Origin: Selaginella moellendorffii
Taxonomy: Eukaryota; Streptophyta; Lycopodiopsida; Selaginellales; Selaginellaceae
DNA length: 64,000 nt
Assembly (NCBI RefSeq): GCF_000143415.4
Contig: NW_003314329.1
Location: 898,838-962,837, forward strand
Reading direction: 5' to 3'
Positions 33,346 to 43,960 of this stretch are shown here, in pieces. A program made the position numbers and the translations under genes. The notes beneath the pieces were generated by a model, which searched no databases, was not told where the DNA came from, and saw nothing but the letters and a program-made list of their open reading frames with translations. How positions within the stretch are numbered: the first letter of the stretch is position 1; every line of letters starts with the position of its first letter.

Positions 33346-34680
33346 TCATACCATCTTCCCTTTTCCCATTTGGTCCATTAAGGGCAGAGCTACTCTTGAA
33401 TAGTGTCTGATAAACTTCTGGTAATAGTTGCATAGCCCCAACAATGCCCTTAACTTGTGTACATTTGATGGTCGCTCCCAATCCTGGATCGCTTGGACCT
33501 TCTCAGGGTCCACTTTAAGCCCGTCCTTGCCCACCACATGCCCGAGAAACTTTACCTCTTGTTGAGCAAAGTTATATTTGCTCTCTTTAGCATACAGCTG
33601 ATGTTCCCTTAGTTTCTCAAACACCTTTATTAAGTGTTCGACATGCTCCTCTAGTGTTTCGCTATAGATCAAGATGTCGTCAATATAGATGACCATAAAG
33701 TGATCCAGATAGGGTACAAAGATGTGGTTCATCAACGCCGAAGACATTGCTGGTGCATTGCATAGCCCAAAGGGCATCACCAGAAACTCAAAGCTCCCAT
33801 ACCTTGTTTAACAAATTGTCTTCTTGACATCTTCCTCTGCTACCCTGATCTTGTAGTATCCTGACCTTAGGTCAATACTCGAGAAGTATTTTGCCTTTCC
33901 CAACCTATTGAACAGTTCCTCAATCCTTGGCAAAGGGTATTTGTTCTTCTTTGTATACTTGTTGAGCAACCGGTAGTCTATGCATATGCGCATAGATCCA
34001 TCTTTTTTTTTCACAAATAACACCAGTGCCCCATATGGCAACTTGCTCAACCTAACATACCCTTTGTTCACCAACTCCTCTAGTTGGCGCTTGAGCTCCT
34101 CAATTCCTTTTCGTTCAAATGATAGCGGGGACGAACCACCGCCTCAGCACCCTCGACCAGCTCAATCTTATGTTCTATCGATCGTGCGGGGGCCAATCCC
34201 GCCGATAGCTCCTCTGGCATGGTATCCTAGAATTGGTCCAACACCTGCTGGATCACTAAAGATACTTCTTCCATTCCCATTTTTTTGTCACTCTTCACCG
34301 AGAGTAAGCACAAAAATGCTACCTTGGTTCCTTTAGTGAGTTTTCCTCTTGTAGACACCAGGTTTAGGTAGGAATCTTTGGCCTTGCATTGCCCTACCTT
34401 TAGATCTTGGGCCTCTACCTTTAGATCTTGGGCCTCCACCTTGGATCTTCTTCCTTGGGCATTCGCTAGTACCATAAGGTTCTTACTTTGTCCATGCAGG
34501 GCTACCATGAACCAATTGAACTAATCCAACCCGAAGATTACGTCAAATCCCGCCATGTCCAACACGGTGAAATCCATGTCTACTTTCCATGTCCCTACTT
34601 CGACTCTCGCTTGTCGAAGTACCTCATCGGTGCTATAGCTGCCTTGAACAAACTCTATAGTCCTTGGTTCGCCCAGCCGC
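33346..34680 (-). pseudogene. B1 reverse transcriptase and upstream linker
   Basis: Reads [55 protein letters not shown] and MVIYIDDILIYSETLEEH. Motifs A (D in IDLR) and C (YIDD) are intact, but a stop follows KKTIC and frames change near 33350. Upstream GFDVIFGLD marks the protease end. Confidence 0.85.
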
Positions 34681-36062
34681 TACACCGTTAGTCCGGCTTG
34701 CCGGACTATGTCTGCAGCCACAAAATTATCCGAAGCACCCGTGTCAATAAAGATCTTAACAAAGCTACCTCCGAGCTTCCCTCGGAGGGATAGTAGATGT
34801 CGCGAACGACTCTCTACCAAAGTTGCTCGTGTAATGAGTAACTTTGAGTTAGGGACTGGATCATATACCTCAGTTTGGATTTCACCGAACTTAATGGCCA
34901 TATTGGCTCTAGCCTTCTCCGGGTAGGGACATTCCCTCGAGAAGTGTCCCCCTTCACCACAGTTGTAGCATACGTTGTTTCCCATGCTGCTAACCGACTT
35001 GCCCTTCTTATCCGTGGGTTTGTCTCTTTTTGCTTGACTCCCCCACATGCTCGCTCGCTGGCCACCGGATCTACCTTTTCGGAACCCTGAGGACTCATTA
35101 TTAGAGAAATTGTTTTTGAATTTGCCTTTGCTATATGTTCCCCTTAGTTTGGCCCCTTTGCTAAATGTGGACCCCGACCCTGTCGCGTTCCCCTTTCGCA
35201 GGTTATCGTTGAAATGCACCTTGATAGCCGCATCCAACGCTTCTTTTTAATTGGTCGGGTTCCAACGCATCACCTCGTTGCCAGCCCAGGTTTGCAAGCC
35301 TAATATGGAGGCATAGAACGCATCCATATCACTCATATTCGTTACCAATATCCTCTTTGCCATAAATCCATTCACATACTCTTGAATGGTTCCGGTCTGC
35401 TTCAGCTTACTCAGCTCATCCCTTAGGTGCAGAGTAGCATTTGGAGGAACGTATGTCGCGCGGATCCTTGCCTTTATCATTTCCCAAGTGGCCACCGGTC
35501 CTTCGTTGGCCTCCGTCGTTCTCCACCAAGACTTGGCATTATCTGCCAAGTATGGTTTTGCACAAAGGACCTTCTCTGAGCTCGGTAACCACAACGCTCG
35601 AAAGTAGTCGTCCATATCATAAAACCAATCCTCCACCACCTTATAGTCGTTCACTCCCTTGAAGACTGGTGGGGGCTTTGGTTTGTACTTAGGAACTGCC
35701 TGAGGGACTGATTCCAATTTGGTCTGTTTGACCTTGTTTAGTTCAGCCTCAATCCCTACCGAAGGGTCCGCACCTTTTGCGCTACCAACATCTGCAGTCT
35801 TTCACTTTTTCTTCTGCTTCTCCTCACGCTTCAACTTGCATACGAGAGTCTCCAATAGGGCATTGGTCTGTGCCAATTGTCCTTTTAGAATGTCCAATCG
35901 AGCCTTGGACGACCAAACCTCGCCACCAGACTCCTGTTTGGAAGTTTCCTCACTGTCCTCATGCAAAGATTCCTCATCTATAGCCTTTTGTTCGACCAGA
36001 GGCTCCAGCTCTGGTAGAGGTTCTGTCTCCACCTTGGTTCGTTTTCACTCTGCCTTTGTCAT
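34681..36062 (-). pseudogene. B1 gag and protease
   Basis: N-terminal acidic/coiled region (LEPLVEQKAIDEESLHED, QLAQTNALLETLVCKLKR), then VFKGVNDYKVVEDWFYDMDD, SWWRTTEANEGPVATWEMIK, a CCHC knuckle CYNCGEGGHFSREC, and the protease motif IFIDTGASDNFVA. Stops lie after the K-rich run and near 35245. Confidence 0.85.
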
Positions 36063-36120
36063 CTCCCAGCAATTCACCTCTATCCTTCGCTAAAACTGAG
36101 GAAAATCCTCCAATACCATA

Positions 36121-36810
36121 TCTATCCGATTAACACTGCCTTGGCTTTTGCTAAGTTCCTTTGCCAAGGTTCCCACCTATTGTACCAGCTCCTACTTGGT
36201 CCTACTTGGTTTCAGCTACTCACTACATGAGCAATGGAGCATTAGCCATCCATCCACGGATTCCCAAATCTCTCCCAATCCCCCTCCCCGGGTTAGACTG
36301 GATTTAAGGTTCGGCTACACTCCCCGTAGGCACAAGCAACCAAGCACACCAAGCCTCCAAGTTTTTAACATCCCTTGGTACAACAAGACTTGATCATGGG
36401 ACCTTCTAAATCCCAAGCCTTGGGTGCAACACTTGCTTCAGGACACCAGGGAGAAACACCGTGGCCTAACGGCCCAGTATGGGTACCTCTACCCCCCCAC
36501 TTCTATCCCAAAGGAAAGGCTCAAGCCCCTAAGAAGGGCGAGGACCAATGAGCCACAAGGTACTCAAGTGGGGCACCACTCCACATGAGCTGGGAGCACC
36601 GCAGTCGGTTTCCCTTTCGGGAGTGGGAGCTGCTCTTGAGCACTTCCCTGGGTGGCCATTCCGGCACCACCCAAGCCCATGCTCACTCCCACCCAAGGCC
36701 CCTCGGCCCCAATCTCAACCTCAAGTCAGTTTGGAAGCACCACTGGAGAGTTCCTTCAAAACTAGTTCTTGGACCTCACTATCCCTACTATACTTTTGGA
36801 ACCCCCTGCA
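36121..36810 (-). repeat. Element B1 5' LTR, truncated at both ends
   Basis: Matches the family-B LTR from TCTATCCGATTAACACTGCC to CTATACTTTTGGAACCCC-CTGCA. It lacks about 44 bases at one end and the whole minisatellite half at the other. Joined to C2 through a partly repeated TATACTTTTGGAACCC segment (36791-36835). Confidence 0.8.
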
Positions 36811-36840
36811 AGAAACGAACTATACTTTTGGAACCCTGAG

Positions 36841-36943
36841 TGAAACGAACAACAGAGCAAACCCTAGGCCAACCTCCCAACCCTTAAGGCATTACAGCCA
36901 CAGGGCATAGAATATTCTTGGAATATTCCTGTGGTTCGTGTCA
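36841..36943 (-). repeat. C2 3' LTR with paired GAAnnTTC dyads
   Basis: 103-bp LTR. Carries AGAATATTCT (36909-36918) and GGAATATTCC (36920-36929) one base apart. In element sense the polypurine tract GAGGTAGGGGAAAA lies just before it. Confidence 0.8.
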
Positions 36944-37190
36944 TTTTCCCCTACCTCATGACCGAGTCACATACGGCAGCCTTGAGAAGTTAAACGAGCC
37001 TCACATGACGGGAGTCCAAGGCAATACAGCCATGGAAAAAAAAAGTGCAAACAGCAACACCAACCTTGCGACAAACAATCATGAAAGAAAGAAAGCATTA
37101 CGGCTTTCTTACATGACAATACGGTCATGAAAACAAGAGAATGACAATAGAACAAATGGCTCAAATTATATAGCAATACGGCTATAGAAC

Positions 37191-37990
37191 TCAATTTTCC
37201 CCTTCCTCAGGAATGTCATCCAAGTCATAATTAAAACTCGGAAACACTCTCTTCATGTCATCCTCAGTTTCCCATGTAGCTTTGTCCATAGAATAACTAT
37301 TCCATTGAAGTAACAACTCCTTAGTTGTTTTCCGGCGTGTTTTCACCAATCTTTGAGCAAGAATATTGGCCGAACCAATCTTCTCTGCATCAATCTCATG
37401 CTGAATGCCACATTCAGGAGCCAAACCATCAAGTAACTCATCCGGAAATACGTCACAGAACTCCTCCTGAATGGAATCCACCCTAGCCCCATGCCCACGA
37501 ACGCACTGCAAATCAGACATGATTATATTAGAAAGAAACAGGTACACCACAAAAGAATTAGCTATCTCATGCATGCATGTCACCAACTCGAAAGTGTTAA
37601 TCAATGGAGTATCACTATTTTCTGTCCCGACAATCTCTTTTATAGTGCCACCAACTTCAATACGCAGAACATTACGCTCCCAATCGATCCCTGGCTTCCT
37701 GTCATAAAACCATTCATTCCCAAGAATAACGTCTATGCAACCAAGATCCATAACCTGGAACGAAGGATGGTCGAGAATCCCCTGAATTGTCAAAGGAACA
37801 CTTGAAGCCCATTCACCGTAAACATGAGTGCTATGTCCATCTGCCATAACCACCTTGTAGATTACTAAACTATTTTTTCATAGGCAAACCAAGTTTCTTC
37901 ACCACCTTGGAGCTCAAAAAGTTGTGTGTAGCACCTGGATCGAAAAGAATATTAACAGCATTACCCTAAATGTCCCCCTTGGCCTTCACA
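37191..37990 (-). pseudogene. C2 protease fused in frame to chromodomain
   Basis: Frame 37853-37191 is open for 220 residues. The protease end (YGEWASSVPLTIQGI, DVILGNEWFYD) and the pre-RT segment (EEFCDVFPDELLDGLAPECG) run directly into AEKIGSANILAQRLVKTRR and WETEDDMKRVFPSF, the chromodomain. In C1 the latter follows integrase as EIDAEKAGPANILAQRL. The joint lies at a shared EIDAEK, so RT to integrase was removed by a deletion that kept the frame. The protease active site upstream (FDPGATHNF) has Pro where Ser/Thr is usual. Confidence 0.8.
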
Positions 37991-38990
37991 AGTTGATTGT
38001 GCATAGAACCATTAATCTTGACAAAGTTGATACGAACTTGAGAGTTAGATTCTTGAATTTTTGCCATAGGGTGTGGAAAAGCCACCACAGCAGATGCCTA
38101 AGTTGTATCCACAAGAGATTCCACCACATTCACCTTAGCATTCTTTGATCCCTTTACAAGAGGACAATCCTTGCCATGATGTCCAACCTTATGACAACGA
38201 AAGCAATTGCCCTCCACTTTGTCCTTTTCTCATTGGTCTAACTGATGTCTTTTTGCCTCATTACCATCTCCACTCTTCGAACTAGGACAAAACAATGGCT
38301 GTTTCTTCCCTGAAGATGAAGTATTGGTAGGTGAGTCATCATGTTGACCAAGTTGACCGATAGTTTGGGTGAAAAGATTTGAGCCTTAGTGATAGCATCA
38401 GTCAATGTTGCTGGAAAATCCTTCTTGACCTTCTACTACACATCCACTGAGCTCAATCCTTTGATGAAATATTGCACCTTTAACAGCTCATTATAAGTGC
38501 CCATGAGACTAAGGCAAAGATCACAGAACTTGCAAGCATACGCATCCAAAGACAAAGTCCCCTGCCAGATCTCTAACAACTGGTTCACGAGATCAACCTC
38601 TTAAAACTTCTTGACAAACGAAGCGCGGAAAACCTTTGTCAAATTAGTCCAAGAAGTCGGCTTCGGATTAGCTTTGATGTAGTTCTTCCACCACGAAGAA
38701 GCATGGCCCGTAAACTCCATCACAAAGAAATCTATCTTCACCTTATCCTCACAAGGATTGTGAGACAAATAACTTTCCCACAATTCCAACCAAGAATCAA
38801 CCTCTTGACTATCACAAACATTCGGTGATGATTTTCGTTCCATGATACTATAATCTTTAGCATGTTTGATGTACCAATGGTAATCACGGAATTGATTCAA
38901 CCCTTGAGGGTCCATGTGAAGGAAGAAATCCTTAATGAGATTGACAGAATCCTTAACCTCCTTTATGTCGCTCTGAACCTCAGAAATCTG
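37991..38990 (-). pseudogene. C2 gag
   Basis: Reads MDPQGLNQFRDYHWYIKHAK, VDSWLELWESYLSHNPCEDK and ASSWWKNYIKANPKP (retrotransposon gag), then a CFRCHKVGHHGKDC zinc knuckle. Interrupted by stops. Confidence 0.8.
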
Positions 38991-38994
38991 GCGT

Positions 38995-39150
38995 CAGGAA
39001 TAAAAGCCAAATTCAAACTTACAAGAGACTTAGGCTTATAGCTATACATCGCCATAAATGGAAACATGCCAATAGTCGATTAATGAGTGTTATTGTGAAC
39101 AAATTGAAGCAAAGGCAAATACTTCTCCCATACTCCCTATTGAGTCAAAT
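38995..39150 (-). pseudogene. Misplaced integrase fragment in C2
   Basis: Minus-strand text corresponding to C1 44765-44910 (GVWEKYLLLLQFAHNSAHQS region) lies upstream of gag, next to the partial LTR. This order cannot arise by simple deletion and points to a rearranged or recombined copy. Confidence 0.65.
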
Positions 39151-39197
39151 CCCACAGGCTATAGAATATTCTCAGAATATTCCTGTGGTTCGTGTCA

Positions 39198-39690
39198 GTG
39201 ACAGTCTATGTTTGATTGCATCTCAGAGTGCCATAGAACTCAGCACTCACGCACCAGGGGCAAATTGTGGCAGCAAAATTGACCTCGGGCAAAAACACCG
39301 GCCAAGGATCTCATGTGCTAGATGAATCTATTGCCCAGAATGACAGGACATTCCATGGGTTCCCCTTCCGGCAGTGAATACCAGAGGGAAGAGATCTTTG
39401 ATTTCATGCCGGATGAAGACGTGGTGCATGGAAGGCAATGACGTCAGCCACCAAGGCTTCGTCACCCTCATGAAGAACAGCTTCGGTCAAATCCCGAAGA
39501 AAAATCCAGTACCGTGGATCCTCGCATTTGCGAGAATGGGCATTTTGATAAGGCGGTTCACGAGATCCTGCGCAAGACCATTGTCTACTGGATAGCTCTC
39601 ACGCAAGTTTCAACTTGAGCGCCACCAAGAGCATGTTTCAGAGCATGAAGATGCACACCTTGGTTTCCTGGACGACCAACGCTCAAAACG
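39198..39690 (+). pseudogene. PPR gene fragment next to C2
   Basis: Follows the 15834-16250 PPR pseudogene: TCTATGTTTGATTGC, then FVTLMKNSFGQIP, ILAFARMGILIR and TLVSWTTNAQNA-like text. Frameshifted. Confidence 0.65.
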
Positions 39691-39699
39691 CTTGAAGGA

Positions 39700-40425
39700 C
39701 AAAATCAGGAGTCAGAACCATACTCAGGTGGTTCAATCCCTTTCGAAAGCTTCCACAGTCAGACCGTTTGCTTCTACATCCCAAAGAAACCAGGGGATAC
39801 CTCCAAACAATTCAAACACCATTTCAGCAGCATTCACTCTCTGCATTATCTCTTTGGCTTCTTCTGATCCACTCTTGTAGTCTGTCACGCGTTTCCTCCA
39901 GGAAGACACAAGAGCATCGTACTCGTGCTTTTCCCACGCAGGCAGATAGCGAGTGAACGTTGTCCGCTTGGCTTTTCTGACATTGAACTCGTCTGGTGAT
40001 GAAGCAGCAACAAGGGTTTTATTTCCAACCATCCGCCCCAAGTCCACTCACTGATCGATGAGATGGTAATCTACTTTGCTGTCCAGCACAATCTCCTGAG
40101 GGAAGTCTTCTCTATTCACCACCCTGAGCTTGTCACCCTCGAACATCAAAACAGTTGCTCTGGATTCGTAGATCATGACCGGAAGTACCAGAGGAATGCA
40201 GATTTACCAACCCCTGAATTTCCATTCAAATGGCAGCACAACATCCACATGAACGGCACCAGGATCTTCCTGATCTCTTTGTACAACCCATCGAATATCT
40301 CCTTCACGTACAGCTTCAGAATATTGCTGTGGAATGTGGTCAGACGAGCACCTTGAGCAAGAAATTTCAGCCGTTCCAGTGATCCACCATGCCTGCTGAG
40401 ATCTCCTAACATAGACTGCATGTTC
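39700..40425 (-). pseudogene. Crinkler/RHS-type P-loop NTPase, broken copy 2
   Basis: Second copy of the 13150-13850 gene part. The Walker A survives as NSGVGKSAFLWYF (reverse complement near 40190-40232), preceded by KLYVKEIFDGLYKEIRKIL and followed by ATVLMFEGDKLRVVN, KVDYHLIDQ, a stop, then VAASSPDEFNVRKAKR, YLPAWEKHEYDALVSSWRKR and AAEMVFELFGGIPWFLWDVE. It is longer in the middle than copy 1 (RVTDYKSGSEEAKEIM). Frameshifts on both sides of the P-loop remain. The 3' part is missing and joined to PPR debris at about 39690. Confidence 0.65.
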
Positions 40426-41420
40426 CCACAGGAGGCAAAGAATATTTACGTTTTAATTGAAAAGCATTTAACTCAAGCGTTACAATGAGCAGACCTTGCT
40501 ATCCAATAAGAGCACAACTCCTTAAAATGGACATTCCAACAATGGCCTAATCTTCATTATTGAGCTTAGATTGTAAAAGATTGTAACCGAGCTTAGTCTT
40601 TGTACTGTGGGTTCCTTGTAAAAGATTGTAATTAGAAGCTCTATTAGCTAAAAGAGTGATGGAAGCACAAGGAATCCAATCACAGTGGAGTTCTTCAGGC
40701 TACTTTAGCACACGACAATGACATCCTCAATGTTAACAATCCACCTTGTGTGTACTAGTGCTCCACGATCGGGCAAGTCTCCACATAGGTTCATGATTTG
40801 GCGAGGAGCCCCACGTAGCTACATGTTATGTCTAGCATTCTTGAGGCCAGTTTCGTCCTTCTAGGTGGTACATCCTGACAAAGAACTTTTCTAATTTCGG
40901 AAGTGAATGTGATCTAGTCGGGAGCCATTCCTTCCAAGACCATGTCCTGGTAGAGGATCAAATTAAAGCGTGGAAGAAATTCCCAGTGAGAGTGTAGGCC
41001 TAGCAGTCCATGCGACAATGTTGTGGCACTTGGGCATTTGATCGAACATTGCCCGTGCCATGTGTGTGCCGTTTTGAGTGTAGAACTCATGCTTTTCCAC
41101 GGTATGTATGGTTCTTCTCGTGCTCATTTTGCTTATACTCTTGTCCAGATTGCTTCATTCCTCATAGATGTATTTTCCAAGATAAATGGAGGCCTGTAGT
41201 TCATCAACATCCAAGGCATGGAGTGACCACAATGCAACTTGTGATGAGATGAGTTTGTGACCTGGTACACTTTTGTGTTATGCCATCTGCTCTTTGGAAA
41301 CTTTTGAGAAAGCTTGCTCTCAGCTGATTGAGTTTGAGCTCGGTCAAGGCTCTCACAAGATTGGACAATAGTGTGAAAGACAGATGATGGCCATACTTTC
41401 GGCACCCAACAAGCTTAACT
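40426..41420. other. Duplicated non-coding block (copy of about 13860-14700)
   Basis: High similarity to 13860-14700, including the minus PPR unit ARAMFDQMPE at about 41000-41070. A segment at 40430-40590 is absent from the 13.9-kb copy. No intact gene. Confidence 0.6.
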
Positions 41421-41770
41421 TTCTAGTTGCACCAAGATTACCACCAATTCCATGAGGTGTGACTTATTTATGTTTCCGTGGACAGGATCCATTGCCACCT
41501 TGAGGAAGCTCGTGAAGTTGATTGCATTGAGATTACCCCCAGACTGCAATTGTCCAGAGTCTAAAATAGCTTGGTCGATTCTGGGCTGGAAACGCTTCGG
41601 AAGCGATCATGTTGGAGAGGTATCGATTCGGCCAATAGCTGCTCTCCAGGATCCGCGCGTGGATCCTTCAAATCTCTGGCCTCGCAGCCCCTGGATGTCG
41701 TCCACGTGGACAGTCAGATGGATTCCAAATCTTCCTTTGCATTCAAATTCAATAAAAGGTGCTGAAACTA
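41421..41770 (+). other. Junction region with fragment of the 21.9-22.06 kb PPR tail
   Basis: From about 41625, GATCCGCGCGTGGATCCTCC-like sequence up to GGTGCTGAAACTA matches 21930-22070. 41460-41620 has an open stretch (VKLIALRLPPDCN) that I do not recognise. Confidence 0.45.
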
Positions 41771-42521
41771 TTTTTTATTATCTTCCAGTGTTCATGGCTT
41801 TGTGGTTAACTTTCAATTAAGAATAATGCGGTCTTAGGGTAGCCCCCTAAACATGAACACTATTTTATTATTTTATTATTAAATTAACTGTGTTGAGTTT
41901 CAGGTACCATTTTATTATTTTATAGTGGCTCTCCTCAAAATTTCACCTAAGATTAACTGTGTTGAGTTTCTGGGTGTTAAGTTGGTACTAGATCATGGTA
42001 AAGAAGCCAAACCAAACTTGTAATCAATGGAATCCATTCTTACAGACTTAAACAAACAGATCATTAAAAAGTATTAACTTAGGTGCATCTCCACTGTAGT
42101 CATGCAATAAAATTTTGTGGAAGGGAAGATATATATTTGATTTGCTCCAGCAGCACACAAACAGCACAAACATGCCATTGAGCTTACCAATTCGATCATA
42201 TATACCAAATTCTCATCAGTTGTCACTTCAGCATAATTGATCAATCATACACAATGTTGTGCCATTGAATTCTTGATGACCCTGCCAGCATATGCAAGGT
42301 TTCCTCACCATTTGAACAAGAAAGATGCTAGACAACAAGCTAGAAATGAACTTTTAAACGCAGTTTATATTAGTGGTAACTACAAACAAATAAAAGGTTA
42401 AGAGAGATACATCACAGCCGTTGGATTAAAGGATATCTTAGAATATACCATCCAAACTGTTAGATTTTAGCGCTGCTACGGTTTCGCATGACCTGTGCTG
42501 GTTCCGGGGGCGAGGTGAGAG
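41771..42521. other. Non-coding block, copy of 22070-22890
   Basis: Same sequence as the block upstream of unknown-ORF copy 1, lacking the 65-base tRNA-like segment. It ends GAGGTGAGAG, where element C1 inserted. Confidence 0.6.
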
Positions 42522-42627
42522 TGACACGAACCATGGGAATATTCCAAGAATATTCCATGGCCTGTGGGATTACTGTGGGATTTAAGGTTAGGAGGTTGGC
42601 CTAGGGTTTGCTCTCTTGTTCGTTTCA
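42522..42627 (+). repeat. C1 5' LTR (106 bp) with paired GAAnnTTC dyads
   Basis: TGACACGAACC to GTTCGTTTCA. GGAATATTCC (42536-42545) and AGAATATTCC (42547-42556) are separated by one base. Each is a perfect GAAnnTTC dyad, the core of a plant heat-shock element. Confidence 0.85.
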
Positions 42628-42628
42628 T

Positions 42629-42640
42629 TGGTATCAGAGC
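42629..42640 (+). other. C1 primer-binding site
   Basis: TGGTATCAGAGC, complementary to the 3' end of initiator methionine tRNA, one base after the 5' LTR. Confidence 0.9.
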
Positions 42641-42657
42641 AGCACGTTCTTTTGGGG

Positions 42658-43640
42658 ATGGCAGGTGAGCAAGACATTGATCTTGATGAGGAGTATGGTG
42701 TTAGTGATGATAGCCATGAAGATGCGAAAGAGACTCTTGATGATGTCGTTGTGCGGCAGGGACGCCAAATTTTTGAGGTTCAGAGCTACATAAAGGAGGT
42801 TAAGGATTCCATTAATCTCATTAAGGATTTCTTGCTTCGCATGAACCCTCAAGGGTTGAATCAATCTCATGTCTGTGATTACCATTGGTACATCAAGCAT
42901 GCCAAGGATTATGGTATCGTGGAATGGAAATCATCACTGGATGTTTGTGATAGTCAAGAGGTTGATTCTTGGTTGGAATTGTGGGAAAGCTGTTGGTCTC
43001 ACAATCCTTGTGAGGATAAGTTGAAGATAGATTTCTTTGTGACGAAGCTTACGGACCATGCGTCTTCATGGTGGAAGAACTACATCAAAGCTAATCCGAA
43101 GCCGACTTCTTGGACTAATTTGACAAAGGTGTTCCACGCTTCGTTTGTCAAGAAGTTGATCTTGTGAATCAGTTGTTAGAGATCCGGCAAGGGACTTTGT
43201 CTTTGGATGTGTATGCCTGCAAGTTTCGTGATCTTTGCCTTAGTCTCATAGGCACCTATATTGAGCTACTAAAGGTGCAATGTTTCATCAAAGGATTAAG
43301 CTCGGTGGATGTGCAGTAGAAGGTCAAGAAGGATTTTCCAGCAACATTGACTGATGCTATCACTAAGGCTTAGATCTTTTCGCCCGAACCGTCAGTCAAC
43401 TTGGTCAACTCTGGTCAACGAGATGGTCTACGGAGTAGTCAACGTGATGACCAGCTCGCCAATGCTTCATATTCGGGGAAGAAACAACCGTTGTTCTGTT
43501 ATGGCTCAAAGCATGAAGATGGTAGTGAGGCTAGAAAACTTCGTTTGGACCAGTGAGAGAAAGACAAGGTGGAGGGCAATTGTTTTCGTTGCCATAGAGC
43601 TGGATATCAGAGCAAGGATTGTTCTAAAGGGGTTAGTGAA
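42658..43640 (+). pseudogene. C1 gag
   Basis: Starts with MAGEQDIDLDEEYG just after the primer site. Then QGLNQSHVCDYHWYIKHAKD, VDSWLELWESCWSHNPCEDK, ASSWWKNYIKANPKPTSW; a frameshift at about 43165; later, in another frame, a CFRCHRAGYQSKDC zinc knuckle (about 43580-43620). Confidence 0.8.
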
Positions 43641-43960
43641 TGATAAGGTGACTGTGGTGGAAATTATAGGCAATGATGTGAGTGATAGTGCTTTTGGGGC
43701 TGTATTGCTTCAAGTTAGGCATTCTCTCGCATTCATGAGCCACAAGTTTGATGCCACACAACAGAATTGACCTACTTAAGAATGGCAACATTCTCTATAT
43801 GAATCGGACTTCCATGTAGATTCAGATCATCAGTCTCTCCAGATCTGGATCTTCGAGGCCACCTTGCTCGTTGGCAAGAGTTCCTGCAGGAAATGTCTGT
43901 TAAGATCTGGTACAAACATGGAGGTGACAATAAGGTGGTTGATGCATTATCCAGGATGGT
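43640..43960 (+). pseudogene. C1 RNase H remnant after a deletion
   Basis: DSAFGAVLLQVRHSLAFMSH, then KFDATQQN, then VKIWYKHGGDNKVVDALSRM. The RNase H lies directly after the gag zinc knuckle, so protease and RT have been removed. Stops in the middle. Confidence 0.75.

Larger units (their letters stand above)
30875..36120 (-). mobile_element. Element B1 internal region (Ty3/gypsy chromovirus)
   Basis: Minus-strand order from the right: gag, protease, RT, RNase H, integrase, chromodomain, then 3' non-coding. Same architecture and high similarity to B2 (48751-55820). The 5' LTR start and primer site are damaged: TACCATATCTATCCG at 36112-36126 replaces the intact primer site and about 44 LTR bases seen in B2. 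Confidence 0.9.
36841..39197 (-). mobile_element. Element C2: internally deleted chromovirus
   Basis: Left LTR 36841-36943 (TGAAACGAAC to GTTCGTGTCA; 103 bp). The right LTR is only partial, ending GTGTCA at 39197. Minus-strand gag, protease and chromodomain are present; RT, RNase H and most of integrase are absent, except for an integrase piece misplaced at 38995-39150. The left flank CTGAG (36836-36840) equals the pre-insertion site in the PPR copy at 15829-15833; the right flank reads GTGAC, so the 5-bp duplication is not perfect. Confidence 0.8.
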
